Assembly: GCA_047519745.1 (NCBI GenBank)
Contig: JAPVSJ010000059.1
Coordinates: 1 to 50,159 of the forward strand
Length of the DNA: 50,159 nucleotides
Reading direction: 5' to 3'
Source of the DNA: VRUE01 sp047519745
Lineage (GTDB): Bacteria; Actinomycetota; Thermoleophilia; Solirubrobacterales; 70-9
Shown here: piece by piece, positions 17,367 through 26,249 of the stretch
Numbering within the stretch: position 1 is the stretch's first letter
Layout: each line of letters starts with the position of its first letter
Program-made: the position numbers and the translations under genes
Notes under the pieces: model-generated
What the model was told of the DNA's origin: nothing
The model's input: the letters and a program-made list of their open reading frames with translations, nothing else
Database searches by the model: none

Positions 17367-18769
17367 GGTCCGGGTGGCGCGTCGGCCGGGTTGCAGGCGG
17401 ACGATGGGTTGACGCCGGAACCGGCGAAGGGCGGTTCCGTGTAGGGGTTGGAGTGGTCTGGCGCGGACTGGGTGGCGCCGCCGGGGCAGGGGCGCCGCAC
17501 GGCCGCCGAGCTGCCGAAGGCGTTGAACTGTTCGCTCGGCGTAATCGGTTCCAGCTTGCCGTCGCTGCTGTTGCGCTTGAACAGGTTGAGGGCAAGCTGG
17601 GCGCGGGCGTAATGGCCGTTGCCGTCGTAGTAGCCGGTGATCTGACCGAGGCGGCCGAGGCCGTTGAAGATGTCCGGCGTGTAGGCGCGGGCGAAGTCGA
17701 GCGTCGGCTGGAAAGCGGCGATCGCCTGTTCGGCGTGCGGGAAGGCACGCGAGGAGCGTTCCTGCACGGCCGGCAGGAAGCCGAGCGTTTCGGCGCTGTC
17801 GTTGGCGAAGCCTTCGCGGTTGACGCTGAGCCGGAGGTTCTTGAAGACCGGCACGGCTTTGGAGAGGACCGGGCGCAATTCGCTCAGGAACGGGGCGAGG
17901 TTCTTGGTCGCGGGCTTCGCCGTTTCGACCAGCGGGTCGAGGTCGTCGAGCGCGGCGCGCAGGTTGACGAAGGTGGTGTTGCTCTGGCGCATGAAAGGCG
18001 GCAGCAGGCGCAGCGTCTGGTCGAGCGCTTCGTTCTGACCGGCGATCGCGCCGAAGGCGGTACTGGCGTTGGAGATCGCGCTGGAGAGCTCGTTGCCGCG
18101 CTGGGCGACCGCGGTGGAGAGCTTGCTGGAGCTGACGACGAAGCGTTCGAGCAGGCCTTGGTCCGCATTCAGTTCGCGCGCCACGGCGGTGGTCCGGTTC
18201 AGCGCCGGGCCGAAGTACTTGAAGGCGAGGTTGGCGTCCTTGCCCCGGTGCGAGAACTGTTCGGCGTTGCCGCGGATGAACTGTCCCAGGGCGCGGCGCA
18301 CCGGCGTCGGGAAGGTGTTGAGGAACTGGTCGAGGTCGACCTCGGTCGTGGTCGAGCCGAGGCCGAGGGTCGCGCCTTCGTCGAGCGCCGGGCTGCTGTT
18401 CGGCCCGGGGCTGATCGAGATGTAGTGGTTGGCGACGCCGGAGAGCGAGGTGGCGCGGATCACCGCGGTCGTGCCCTGGTGCAGCTCCTGTTCGACGCTG
18501 ACTTCGATCTCGGCCAGGTTTTCGTCGGTGAGGCTGATGCTTTCGACCGAGCCGACCGCCTGGCCGCCGATCAGCACCTGGTTGCCCGGCACGAGCTGGG
18601 CGGCGTTCTGGAAGACGAGCTTGTACTTGTGGCCGCCACCACCACCGAAGAGGACGACGCCGAGGGCGACGACGACGATCGCCAGGGCCACGATGGCCGC
18701 AATTCGCGCGGGGGTGATCCCCCGGGCTTTCGCCGGGCTTTTCTCCTCGCCTAAGGAATTAGCAGCCAC
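17363..18769 (-). CDS. MCE-family protein, first gene of the mce operon
   Basis: A 468-residue protein with a basic start, a membrane helix around residues 22-45 and an MCE domain (about 50-130; GNQVLIGGQAVGSVESI, SGVANHYISISPG). The long helical stalk and a C-terminal domain containing GQITGYYDGNGHYARAQ follow. The start is GTG. This opens the six-gene run; 143 bp separate it from the upstream MmpL-like gene on the same strand. Mycobacterial mce operons begin with two yrbE permease genes, and none is present here. The permease and ATPase must be elsewhere, or another transporter drives the system. Confidence 0.9.
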   Translation of the reverse strand: MAANSLGEEKSPAKARGITPARIAAIVALAIVVVALGVVLFGGGGGHKYKLVFQNAAQLVPGNQVLIGGQAVGSVESISLTDENLAEIEVSVEQELHQGTTAVIRATSLSGVANHYISISPGPNSSPALDEGATLGLGSTTTEVDLDQFLNTFPTPVRRALGQFIRGNAEQFSHRGKDANLAFKYFGPALNRTTAVARELNADQGLLERFVVSSSKLSTAVAQRGNELSSAISNASTAFGAIAGQNEALDQTLRLLPPFMRQSNTTFVNLRAALDDLDPLVETAKPATKNLAPFLSELRPVLSKAVPVFKNLRLSVNREGFANDSAETLGFLPAVQERSSRAFPHAEQAIAAFQPTLDFARAYTPDIFNGLGRLGQITGYYDGNGHYARAQLALNLFKRNSSDGKLEPITPSEQFNAFGSSAAVRRPCPGGATQSAPDHSNPYTEPPFAGSGVNPSSACNPADAPPGP

Positions 18770-18842
18770 GGATCGTCGCTTGCGGTTCCCCCGCCTCCAT
18801 ACCGGGAAAACAAGCTGCCGAATCGTATCCGAGCGACCAGCC

Positions 18843-18866
18843 GCCAGGCACGCGCCCCTGCCTGGC
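18843..18866 (-). promoter_or_regulatory. Hairpin between the MmpL-like gene and the mce operon
   Basis: GCCAGGCA at 18843-18850 and TGCCTGGC at 18859-18866 form a perfect 8-bp stem with an 8-nt loop. It lies between the stop of the transporter gene and the first mce gene on the same strand. No T-run follows on the minus strand, so it may attenuate or punctuate transcription rather than terminate it. Confidence 0.45.
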
Positions 18867-18912
18867 TTAACTCGAAGTCAACGCGCTGCATCTGGGCATA
18901 TTCGCGGCGGGC

Positions 18913-21900
18913 TCAGACATTCAACCTGGGCAGCACCCGTTCGAGCCGGTGCGGCAGCCACCAGACCCGGTCGCCGAGCAGCAGCATCAGCGCCGGCAGG
19001 AGGACGATCCGGACCACGGTCGCGTCGAGCAATACCGCCACGGTCAGGCCGACGCCGAGCTGGCTGACGGTCGCGATCGGCGCCCCGGCGAAGGCGACGA
19101 AGACGGCCATCATGATCGCCGCGGCACCGGTGATCACCCGCGCGGTGCGTTCCAGGCCGAACTCGATCGCGGTCGCGTTGTCGCCGTCGCGGTCATAGCT
19201 CTCCCGCATGCGCACGAGGAGGAAGACCGCGTAGTCGATCGAGAGGCCGAAGACGACGCCGAAGATCGCGGTCGCCCCGACCGCATCGACGTAGTGGCGG
19301 CCGCCGAGCGGCCAGTCTTCGGGCAGGTTGAAGAGCAGCGTGAGGATGCCGAAGGCGACGGCGACGGTCGCCAGGTTGAGGCCGACCGCGATCGCGGCCA
19401 GGGGAAGGGCGCGGAGGACGAGGATGAGCACGAGGAAGGTCGCAAGGGAGATCGCGGCGACCACGATCGGGATCCGCGCGCGGGTTATGTGGCTGTAGTC
19501 GTTGAGCTGGGCGGCGCCGCCGGCGACCCCGGTTTCCAGATTCGCTTCGCGGCCGAGGGCGGCGGCCTCGGCCTGCAGCCGCTTGTTGAGGGCGATCGAG
19601 CCGGGCGAGTTGAACGTGTAGCGGGAGATGACCAGGATCGCCGCCGCCTGTCCGCCGCCGCGCAGGTCGATCGCGCTCGCGGTGCGCTCGCGCACCCGCG
19701 GACGGGCGCCGTCGAGCGCCGAGAGGACGAAGTACCCGGAGTCGAACAGGCCGGGCGTCGCGCGCTGCAGGCGTTTCGCGCGGCGATTCAGCGTGGCGCT
19801 GCTCGAGAGCACCTGGACGGTCGCGCGGCGCAGGCCGGTCTGCAGGGGGCGGGAGGCGCGGTACCCCTTCGCGAGGTTCTCTTCGAGCGCGCTCGCCCCG
19901 TCGCGCAGCCGGGCGATGCCGCCCGCCAGGGCGGTTGCGCCGGCCGCGAGGCGGGCGACGCCGCTTTCGAGGCCGGCGGCTGCGCGGGCGAGGCGGGCGG
20001 AGCCATGGGCGAGTTTTTTCCCGGCGCCCTCGAGTTTCCGCAGCCCGTCGGAGAGCTGGGTGGCGCCGTTGCTGAGGCGCTTGATCAGGACGATTCCCGA
20101 GACCAGCCAGTCGGTCACCTCCTTCGCTTCTTCGGCGTCGGCGACCAGCGTCGACTGCAGCGCCGTCAATTCGGCGGGCAGGCCGGCGTAATCGGGGGCG
20201 TAGGGGGCACCGCTGGCCGGATTGGTGCCGCTGACCGCGGCGAGCGCGTTGCGGACCGCGTCCAGCGCCGGTGCGAAGTCAGGGTCGGCCTTTCCGGTCG
20301 TCATCCCTTCGAGCTGTTGCAGCGCCGTCTTCAGCTGCCCTTCGGCGTCTTCCGCCGGCGCCTGGAGGCGCGGCAGCGTCTGGTGCGCCTCTTCTTCGAG
20401 CGACTTGCGCAGGCGGCGCGAGCGGCTGAGCGCGTTGTGGCGCAAGTTCGGGCCGAGGCTCTGCAGGGCGAACTTCAGGTTCAGGCCGGCGAGCGCGGCG
20501 CGGTGCTGGGCGCCGGCCAGGCGGCGCGTGCCGCGGGCGAAGATCCCCAGCGCGCCGACTGCCCTTTCGCTGCCCGTTTCGGCCTGGGTGAGCCCGGAGG
20601 CAAGCAGCGTGGCGCCGTCGGCCGCCTTGCCCGATCCGGCGGCGAGCAGGCCGGCGCCGTAGCTCGCTTTTGCGATCCCGCCGCGCAGCAGGGCGACCCC
20701 GGACGCGGCCCGGCCGAGGTTGCGGCCGAGCCGGCCGAGCTGGGCCAGCGGGCCCGCTTCGGTGCCGCCGGCGACGATGGCGCCGGCCTGGCGCAGCGGC
20801 GCCACGGCCCGCGAGACCTGCGCCGGGCCGACCACCGTCTGCACTCCTGGCAGGGCGGCGATCCGGTGCTGCCAGCGGCTCAGCGCCGCCAGCCGGCTGG
20901 GTTCGGTGACGGTGCCGTTGTCGGTGCTGGCGACGACGACGAAGGGCGCGTCGTATCCCGGGCCGATCGCCCGCTCGATCGTTTCGAAGTCCTTTCTGAT
21001 CGGGTCGTCGTGGGCAAGCTGGGTCTGGCTCGGGGGTCCGGTCTTCAACCCCACCGCGGGTGCCGCGAGGATCAGCACCACGACGCCGATCGCGATCGCC
21101 ACCGGCGCCGGGCGCCGCAGCGCCGCACTGACGATCGTCATCAGGCGCGAGCGGCCCCCTCCAGGCGCCGGACCGATCCGCCAGCGATCGACGTCTGGTC
21201 CGCAGAGGATCAGGACCGCCGGACCGAGGACGACCGCGACGAGGACGCTGAGCGCGACGACGATCAGCAGCGTCGCCGCCAGCGAGCCGAGCAGCGAGCC
21301 GGGGACGATGAAGAACGCCACCAGCATCGAGAGCATCAGCGTGCTGCCGGCGAAGACGGTCGTGCGGCCGGCGGTGCGGCGGGTCGCCCGGGCGGCGTCG
21401 TAGGGCGTGGCGCCGTCGGCCAGCTCTTCGCGAAAGCGCGAGACCATCAGCAGCGCGTAGTCGACGCCGAGCGCCAGGCCCATCATCGTGCAGACGACCA
21501 GGGCGAAGGCGTCGACGCTGAACCAGTTGGTGAGGAGCGAAAGCAACCCGCGCGAGGCGATCACGGTCACCGCGCCGAAGGCGAGCGGTATGCCCGCCGC
21601 GACCGGCGAGCGGAAGACGAGCAGCAGGACGAGCAGCAGGATCGGCAGTGCGATCAGCTCGCCGCGCCGGGTGGCGGTGATCGAGTCGTCCTGGATCGCG
21701 CGCGAGAGCGTCGCGTAGCCGGTCTGGGTCGAGCGCACCGGTGGTTCGATCGTCGATTCGAGGATCTGGTTCAGTTCGGGGACCGTCTCGTTGACCGCCT
21801 GCTCGGTGCCGACGTGGAAGTCGGCGACGACGATCGCCTCGCGTGGAGTCGGGCGAAGGCGCTGCACGGCTCCCAGGTCCCAGGGCGAGAGCGTGGTCAC

Positions 21901-22233
21901 GTCGGGGTTGCGTCGCAGGGCGCGGATCAACGCCGGCCCCTGCCGGTCGAGCTGCTTCGCCGGGCCGCGCAGGAGGATCACGAACGGCGCGCTGTCGCCG
22001 AAGTGTTCGCGCAGCATGGCGTTGGCGCGGGCGGAGGCCGAGCCGGGGATCTCGAGGCTGGTCGGGCTGAGCTTCCCCTCGACCCCCGCGCCGAGGACTC
22101 CGAGCGCGACGACCGCGAGCAGGGCCACCGCGAGCACGCGGCGAGGATGGCGCAGCAGGACCGGGCCACGGCTGCGACCCGCCTCAGGCGCGGACCCGCC
22201 GCGCGCTCTCCCCCGGCTCCTCCTCAAACCCAC
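18913..22233 (-). CDS. MmpL-like RND-superfamily transporter, copy 1
   Basis: A 1106-residue inner-membrane protein with the MmpL plan. There is one N-terminal helix (about residues 33-50), a first extracytoplasmic domain, and five to six helices at about 190-350. A very long second extracytoplasmic region (about 390-840) follows, then a terminal helix bundle. The diagnostic proton-relay stretches are present twice: ALGVDYALLMVSRFREE and FGLSIDYAVFLLVRMRE. The second loop carries repeated Gly-Ala-Leu heptad-like segments (LLAAGSGKAADGATLLASGL) that suggest a helical stalk. Relatives export envelope lipids. The GTG start is 41 bp from the divergent four-Cys gene; a slightly later start is possible. 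Confidence 0.92.
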   Translation of the reverse strand: MGLRRSRGRARGGSAPEAGRSRGPVLLRHPRRVLAVALLAVVALGVLGAGVEGKLSPTSLEIPGSASARANAMLREHFGDSAPFVILLRGPAKQLDRQGPALIRALRRNPDVTTLSPWDLGAVQRLRPTPREAIVVADFHVGTEQAVNETVPELNQILESTIEPPVRSTQTGYATLSRAIQDDSITATRRGELIALPILLLVLLLVFRSPVAAGIPLAFGAVTVIASRGLLSLLTNWFSVDAFALVVCTMMGLALGVDYALLMVSRFREELADGATPYDAARATRRTAGRTTVFAGSTLMLSMLVAFFIVPGSLLGSLAATLLIVVALSVLVAVVLGPAVLILCGPDVDRWRIGPAPGGGRSRLMTIVSAALRRPAPVAIAIGVVVLILAAPAVGLKTGPPSQTQLAHDDPIRKDFETIERAIGPGYDAPFVVVASTDNGTVTEPSRLAALSRWQHRIAALPGVQTVVGPAQVSRAVAPLRQAGAIVAGGTEAGPLAQLGRLGRNLGRAASGVALLRGGIAKASYGAGLLAAGSGKAADGATLLASGLTQAETGSERAVGALGIFARGTRRLAGAQHRAALAGLNLKFALQSLGPNLRHNALSRSRRLRKSLEEEAHQTLPRLQAPAEDAEGQLKTALQQLEGMTTGKADPDFAPALDAVRNALAAVSGTNPASGAPYAPDYAGLPAELTALQSTLVADAEEAKEVTDWLVSGIVLIKRLSNGATQLSDGLRKLEGAGKKLAHGSARLARAAAGLESGVARLAAGATALAGGIARLRDGASALEENLAKGYRASRPLQTGLRRATVQVLSSSATLNRRAKRLQRATPGLFDSGYFVLSALDGARPRVRERTASAIDLRGGGQAAAILVISRYTFNSPGSIALNKRLQAEAAALGREANLETGVAGGAAQLNDYSHITRARIPIVVAAISLATFLVLILVLRALPLAAIAVGLNLATVAVAFGILTLLFNLPEDWPLGGRHYVDAVGATAIFGVVFGLSIDYAVFLLVRMRESYDRDGDNATAIEFGLERTARVITGAAAIMMAVFVAFAGAPIATVSQLGVGLTVAVLLDATVVRIVLLPALMLLLGDRVWWLPHRLERVLPRLNV

Positions 22234-22274
22234 CGTGCTAGTTTGAAGGTCGGGGACTACGGAGGGGCCTGAAG

Positions 22275-23045
22275 ATGCGGAAGACTCTGTTAAGAACGCT
22301 TGTCGTGGTAGCTGCCGTCGCCCTGCTGGCGGTGGGGGCGGCCCAGGCGATCACGCTGCGGGTGGGCGACATCGTCATCACCGGCGACGGCGGCTTCACG
22401 CCGACCACCCTGCCTAAGAGCAAGAACGCGCCGATCAAGCTCTACGGCCACGCGAAGTTCGCGACCACCGACGGCACCCGACCCTCGCCGCTGCGCACGC
22501 TGACGCTTGAATTCGACAAGCACGGGGCGGTCGAGACGCGGGGCCTCGAAAAATGCACGATGGCCAAGCTGGTCGCGACGACGACGAAGACGGCGCGCAA
22601 GCTGTGCCCCGGCGCGATCGTCGGCACCGGCTACGGGACGGCGGTGGTCGAACTACCCGAACAGGGACCGATCAAGGCGTCCTCGCCGCTGACCCTGTTC
22701 AACGGCCCGGTCGAGCACGGCAACCCGAGCGTGCTCGGACACGCCCACATCGACTACCCGGGGCCGACCACCTACGTGATCCAGATCGAGATCGAAAAAG
22801 TCCACCACGGCCGCTACGGATTCAAAACTGTCGCCAACTTCCCCCGGATCGTCAACGACTACGGCTCGCCGATCTCGGGCCACCTGACGATCGGCAAAGA
22901 ATGGATGTACAAGGGACAGCGGCTCAGCTACGCCAACGCCCGCTGCGCGGACGGGCGGCTCCAGGCGAAAGCCGAATTCAGCTTCAAGAACGGCGACTTC
23001 GTCCAGGGCACCATTTTTAAACCATGCAAGATGGCGCCTATGTGA
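22275..23045 (+). CDS. Secreted four-cysteine protein, paralogue 2
   Basis: A 256-residue protein with a signal peptide (MRKTLLRTLVVVAAVALLAV, cleavage near AQA). It shares the landmark series of this window's four-Cys family: GDGGFTPTTLPKSKNAPI, TTDGTRPSPL, GLEKC, KLCPGAIVGTG, YANARC and FKPC. It is transcribed divergently from the MmpL-like gene, with only 41 bp between starts. It is directly followed by paralogue 3, whose GTG overlaps this stop by four bases, so the two are co-translated. Function is unknown; linkage suggests an extracytoplasmic partner of the transporter. Confidence 0.82.
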   Translation: MRKTLLRTLVVVAAVALLAVGAAQAITLRVGDIVITGDGGFTPTTLPKSKNAPIKLYGHAKFATTDGTRPSPLRTLTLEFDKHGAVETRGLEKCTMAKLVATTTKTARKLCPGAIVGTGYGTAVVELPEQGPIKASSPLTLFNGPVEHGNPSVLGHAHIDYPGPTTYVIQIEIEKVHHGRYGFKTVANFPRIVNDYGSPISGHLTIGKEWMYKGQRLSYANARCADGRLQAKAEFSFKNGDFVQGTIFKPCKMAPM

Positions 23046-23800
23046 AACGGAATCTCGCACTTCTCCTGGTAATTGCATTGACGGCGGTCGTCGTCTGTTC
23101 CGCAAACGCGGCCACCGTCAGGGTCGGCACGCTCGTTCTGCATGCCGACGGCGGCTTCGAGCCGCATGCGCTGCCGAAGCGGGCCTATGCGCCGATTCAT
23201 TTCCAGGGGTTCGGCGAAATCAAGACCACGGATGGGTCGATGCCGCCCGCCCTGCAGCACGTCAAGCTCGAATTCGACCACGACGGGCACCTGACCACCG
23301 CGGGCCTCTCCGTCTGCCGGCCCGCTCAGCTCGAAGGAGCGACGACGGAGCAGGCGCGGCAGCGTTGCGGCGCGGCGATCGTCGGCACGGGGCGGCTCGG
23401 CGCAGAGGTCAGCCTGGCGGGCATCGCCCGGCTCGAACTGCGATCGCCGCTGACCGTTTTCAACGGGCCGAAACGCAATGGCGATCCGACCGCGATCATT
23501 CATGCCCAGGCGCCCTTCCCGGTCTCCGAAACCTACGTCATCGTGATCCCGATCGAACGCCGTCAGGGCCTCTACGGCTACCGGGCGTCGTTCGACATCC
23601 CACCGATCGCCGGCGGCTTTGGCTCGCTCACCTACATAAGCGCAAAGCTGGGCCGCCTCTACATGTCCGGCGGCCGGCAGCACAGCTACATCTCGGCCCG
23701 CTGCTCCGACTACGTCCTCCAGACCAAGGGCTACTTCTCCTTCGCCGACGGCAAGGTCATCTACGGCAGTGTCTTCAAGACCTGCCGGCCCACGGAATGA
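23042..23800 (+). CDS. Secreted four-cysteine protein, paralogue 3
   Basis: A 252-residue product beginning at a GTG that forms a GTGA overlap with paralogue 2; an ATG at 23024 would add six residues. The signal peptide is VKRNLALLLVIALTAVVV, with cleavage near ANA. The landmarks are all present: GGFEPHALPKRAYAPI, TTDGSMPPAL, GLSVC, QRCGAAIVGTG, YISARC and FKTC. It is closer in sequence to paralogue 2 than to 1 or 4, suggesting a recent tandem duplication. The tRNA-Lys gene follows 41 bp after its stop. Confidence 0.82.
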   Translation: MKRNLALLLVIALTAVVVCSANAATVRVGTLVLHADGGFEPHALPKRAYAPIHFQGFGEIKTTDGSMPPALQHVKLEFDHDGHLTTAGLSVCRPAQLEGATTEQARQRCGAAIVGTGRLGAEVSLAGIARLELRSPLTVFNGPKRNGDPTAIIHAQAPFPVSETYVIVIPIERRQGLYGYRASFDIPPIAGGFGSLTYISAKLGRLYMSGGRQHSYISARCSDYVLQTKGYFSFADGKVIYGSVFKTCRPTE

Positions 23801-23825
23801 GCCGGCGGCGCCACTCCCAGGTTCC

Positions 23826-23831
23826 TATACT
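23826..23831 (+). promoter_or_regulatory. -10 box of the tRNA-Lys gene
   Basis: TATACT lies 10 nt before the mature 5' end of tRNA-Lys, the expected distance for initiation a few bases upstream of the tRNA. No convincing -35 hexamer is visible in the GC-rich sequence before it. Confidence 0.6.
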
Positions 23832-23841
23832 TGCCGATCCC

Positions 23842-23915
23842 GGGCCGCTAGCTCAACTGGTTAGAGCAGGAGCCTCTTAAGCTCAAGGTTGAAGGTTCGA
23901 GTCCTTCGCGGCCCA
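23842..23915 (+). tRNA. tRNA-Lys (anticodon CUU)
   Basis: A 74-nt cloverleaf with acceptor GGGCCGC/GCGGCCC, D-stem GCTC/GAGC, T-stem GAAGG/CCTTC with a TTCGAGT loop, and discriminator A. The anticodon loop CTCTTAA places CTT at positions 34-36, reading AAG (Lys). The outer pair of the anticodon stem is a G-A mismatch; the other four pairs are canonical. CCA is not encoded. Confidence 0.95.
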
Positions 23916-23928
23916 TTTCGCCCCGCGG

Positions 23929-24735
23929 CTATTCGCCGAGCGAGCCGGCTGAGGTTCCGCTCAGGCCGAGCGGGTTTTTCAGCTGTTCCTTGCCGACTTC
24001 TTTCTGGACTTTTGCCAGTTCCTTCTTCTGTTTCTCGTATTTCTTGCCGCGTTCGCGGAATTCGGCCAGCTGTTTTTCGATGTTCTTGGCTTCCGCCTTG
24101 GAGGATGATTGAGCTGCCGCCTGCTTGGTGGTCTTGTCGCCGCCGGCGAATTCGCCGTTGAAGTACTGGTAGATCGCCAGGGTGCTGAGCGAGCCCAGGC
24201 TGGGACTCTGTGCGGCGGCGACCTTCTGTGCCTTGGTCGCCTTGGCGACGTTTTCCTCGGATTCGAGCAGGCTGGTCGACGATTCGGCCAAGCGGAAGAA
24301 GGTACCGGCCACGAGCTGTGCCGCCGTCGGGCTCGGTTCCTTGGCGTACTTCAGGTAGCGACTCCACGCTTCCGAGCCGGCTTCGAAATCTTTTCGCGCT
24401 TCGGGGGTGACGGTCGGGGCTTCGGTTTCCGAGACGCGTTCGACCTGCGAGTTGCCGCCGTTGATACGGGCTCGCGTCAGCGCCAGCAGCAGCTGTTCGT
24501 TGGTGGGATCTTTGACCAGGCGCGCTTCGATCCGTTCGGCCTGTTCGTCGAACAGCTTGCTGGCGCTGGTCGTCGTTCCCGTGTTGCCCAGCAGCGAGCC
24601 GAGGTTGACCCCGCCGGTGACGAGGAAGAGGCTGCCGCCCATGAGCAGGGCGAGAATCGCGTAGACGACCCGGACAACGTGTTTACGTTTTCCCCGGGTG
24701 TCGAATACCAACCGCCGCTCGCCGCTTGACGCCAT
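23929..24735 (-). CDS. Membrane-anchored helical protein downstream of tatC
   Basis: A 268-residue protein starting at the ATG seven bases after tatC. Residues about 1-22 are basic. One hydrophobic helix (about 24-42, VVYAILALLMGGSLFLVTGG) anchors it, and the rest is helical and exposed. The region LFDEQAERIEARLVKDPTNEQLLLALTRARI looks like a TPR-type helical repeat. The C-terminal quarter is a Lys/Glu-rich coiled coil (RERGKKYEKQKKELAKVQKEV). No enzymatic motif is visible. Its position after tatAC suggests co-transcription, but a role in Tat export is unproven. Confidence 0.75.
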   Translation of the reverse strand: MASSGERRLVFDTRGKRKHVVRVVYAILALLMGGSLFLVTGGVNLGSLLGNTGTTTSASKLFDEQAERIEARLVKDPTNEQLLLALTRARINGGNSQVERVSETEAPTVTPEARKDFEAGSEAWSRYLKYAKEPSPTAAQLVAGTFFRLAESSTSLLESEENVAKATKAQKVAAAQSPSLGSLSTLAIYQYFNGEFAGGDKTTKQAAAQSSSKAEAKNIEKQLAEFRERGKKYEKQKKELAKVQKEVGKEQLKNPLGLSGTSAGSLGE

Positions 24736-24742
24736 CAGCCGG

Positions 24743-25516
24743 TCATCTCTCCTGCGTTGAGGGTTTTGCCGTTCCTCCCGCCGCCCTCGGCCTGTCGAAG
24801 GCGCGTGCAAGCAAGATACTCAACTCGTACAAAGCAAGTAGGGGGACCATCTCGAGCAGCATCGAAACCGGGTCGACGCCAGGCAGCGCCGCCGCGACGA
24901 TGGCGATGACCAGGTAGGCGTAGCGGCGGTTGGAGCTGAGCTGGGCGACGCTGACGATCCCCAGCCGGGTGACCGCGAGAATCGCCAGCGGCATCTGGAA
25001 GACGATGCCGCCGGCGAGCATCGTCATCGAGAAGAAGCTGTAGTAGTCGCGGGCACGCACCTGGACGTTGAACTGGTTGTCGTTGAAGTTGAGCAGGAAC
25101 TTGACGGCGGCCGGCATGACGACGAAATAGGCGAAGGCGACCCCCGCCAGGAAGAGCACCGGGGCCAGCAGCATGATCGGCAGGGCGACACGGCGCTCAG
25201 CGTCGCTGAAGGCCGGCAGGACGAAGGCGTAGGCCTGGTAGAGCAGCACCGGCAAGGAGAGCAAGATCGCGCCGTAGGCGGCAACCGTGAGCGTCGTCGT
25301 GAAGGGCTCGGTGACGCCGAAGGTGATCAGCTGCTTGTGACCGCTCGGCAACGGCCCGGAGGCGATTTCCAGCAGCAGGTGGTTCTGCCAGAAGCAGAGC
25401 GCGAGCGCCACGCCGAACGCGGCGGCGCTGACGATGAGGCGGCTGCGCAGCTCATCGAGGTGCTCTACGAGGCTGAGGCGGTCTTCGTGGGAGACCGGCC
25501 TGACGCGGCGGGACAT
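24743..25516 (-). CDS. tatC: Sec-independent protein translocase subunit TatC
   Basis: Polytopic receptor of the twin-arginine pathway. The 257-residue protein has six hydrophobic helices and the conserved cytoplasmic N-terminus LVEHLDELRSRLI. It also has FGVTEPFTTTL in the first periplasmic loop, YQAYAFVLPAFSDAERR, and the FxMP element FQMPLAILAVTRLGIV. The ATG used (MSRRVRPVSHEDRLSL) gives a normal length; the longer open frame upstream overlaps tatA and is not needed. It lies 13 bp after tatA. Confidence 0.95.
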   Translation of the reverse strand: MSRRVRPVSHEDRLSLVEHLDELRSRLIVSAAAFGVALALCFWQNHLLLEIASGPLPSGHKQLITFGVTEPFTTTLTVAAYGAILLSLPVLLYQAYAFVLPAFSDAERRVALPIMLLAPVLFLAGVAFAYFVVMPAAVKFLLNFNDNQFNVQVRARDYYSFFSMTMLAGGIVFQMPLAILAVTRLGIVSVAQLSSNRRYAYLVIAIVAAALPGVDPVSMLLEMVPLLALYELSILLARAFDRPRAAGGTAKPSTQER

Positions 25517-25529
25517 CCCGTGCCAGGCC

Positions 25530-25778
25530 TCAGGGCTGCTTGTGCGCGACGGGCTCGGCCTTCTCGTCCGCGACCGGGCCGGGATCCCCGGCCGCCGGGA
25601 TCTCGCGCTGCCTGGGCGGCTCGTCGTCATCGTCGTGCTCGCCGCTGACGGAGCCTTTGAACTCACGGATTCCCTTCCCCAGCGAACGGCCCAGCTCCGG
25701 CAGGCGCTTGGGGCCGAACACGATCAGGGCGATGATCAGGACGACGACGATCTCGAGGGGGCCGATGTTTCCGAGCAT
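25530..25778 (-). CDS. tatA: Sec-independent protein translocase subunit TatA
   Basis: An 82-residue protein with one short N-terminal membrane helix (LEIVVVLIIALIVFG), the FGPKRLPELGRSLGKGIREFK hinge and amphipathic helix, and an acidic, disordered tail. It oligomerises to form the pore for folded, RR-signal proteins. It is first in the tatA-tatC run. The Rieske protein encoded 4 kb away carries a twin-arginine motif and is a likely client. Confidence 0.95.
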   Translation of the reverse strand: MLGNIGPLEIVVVLIIALIVFGPKRLPELGRSLGKGIREFKGSVSGEHDDDDEPPRQREIPAAGDPGPVADEKAEPVAHKQP

Positions 25779-25916
25779 CTACCCATGGTAACGGGCGTTG
25801 CCCGCGGCCGGATCGCATCGAATTGCGCGGCGCCCCTACCCGGTTCTGGGGTTTTCTGTGACTTTCGCGGAAAACTGCGGATTAAAAGCGCGTCTCGCGT
25901 GTTCGATAGTCAGGGC

Positions 25917-26249
25917 ATGAGCAACGCGAGCCGCACAGAGACGAAGGTCGAGACTGGACTTCACGTCTGCCCCGAGTGCCGCTCGAAGCTGGTGCAGCCG
26001 ACCCGCTGGGAGCAGACGGCGAAGCGCGGGCACTGGCGCCTCTGGCGCCGCTGCCCCGAGTGCGAGTGGCGCTGCGACGGGATCCATGGCGAGAGTGAGA
26101 TCGATGCCTTCGACGAGGCGCTCGACGATGGCGCCGAGGCGCTCGCCGGTCAGCTCCATGAGCTCGAACGCGAGAGCATGCGGCAGATCGCCGAGACCTT
26201 CACCACCGCCCTCGCCGCCGACCTGATTACGGCCGAAGACTTCCGTTAG
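25917..26249 (+). CDS. Small zinc-ribbon protein
   Basis: A 110-residue protein with two CPEC knuckles (Cys18/21 and Cys46/49), the spacing of a treble-clef or zinc-ribbon fold, plus an extra Cys53. Between them is a basic/aromatic stretch (WEQTAKRGHWRLWRR). The C-terminal half is acidic and helical. The ATG was chosen because GATAGT lies six bases before it, which could be a leaderless promoter. No specific family is recognised. It converges with and overlaps the polyprenyl synthase gene by four bases. Confidence 0.7.
   Translation: MSNASRTETKVETGLHVCPECRSKLVQPTRWEQTAKRGHWRLWRRCPECEWRCDGIHGESEIDAFDEALDDGAEALAGQLHELERESMRQIAETFTTALAADLITAEDFR

Noticed and set aside
9967..22233. YrbE permease or Mkl/MlaF ATPase gene within the mce region
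   Set aside because: Every frame in the region is accounted for by MCE or MmpL-type proteins. No permease or ATPase motifs were found. The only ABC ATPase in the window (38730-39434) has its own ABC-2 permease.
18949..22272. 1107-codon open frame antisense to the first MmpL-like gene
   Set aside because: Its translation is low-complexity Asp/Arg/Gly/Glu-rich with no motif, the usual shadow of GC-rich coding sequence. The opposite strand encodes a clear transporter.
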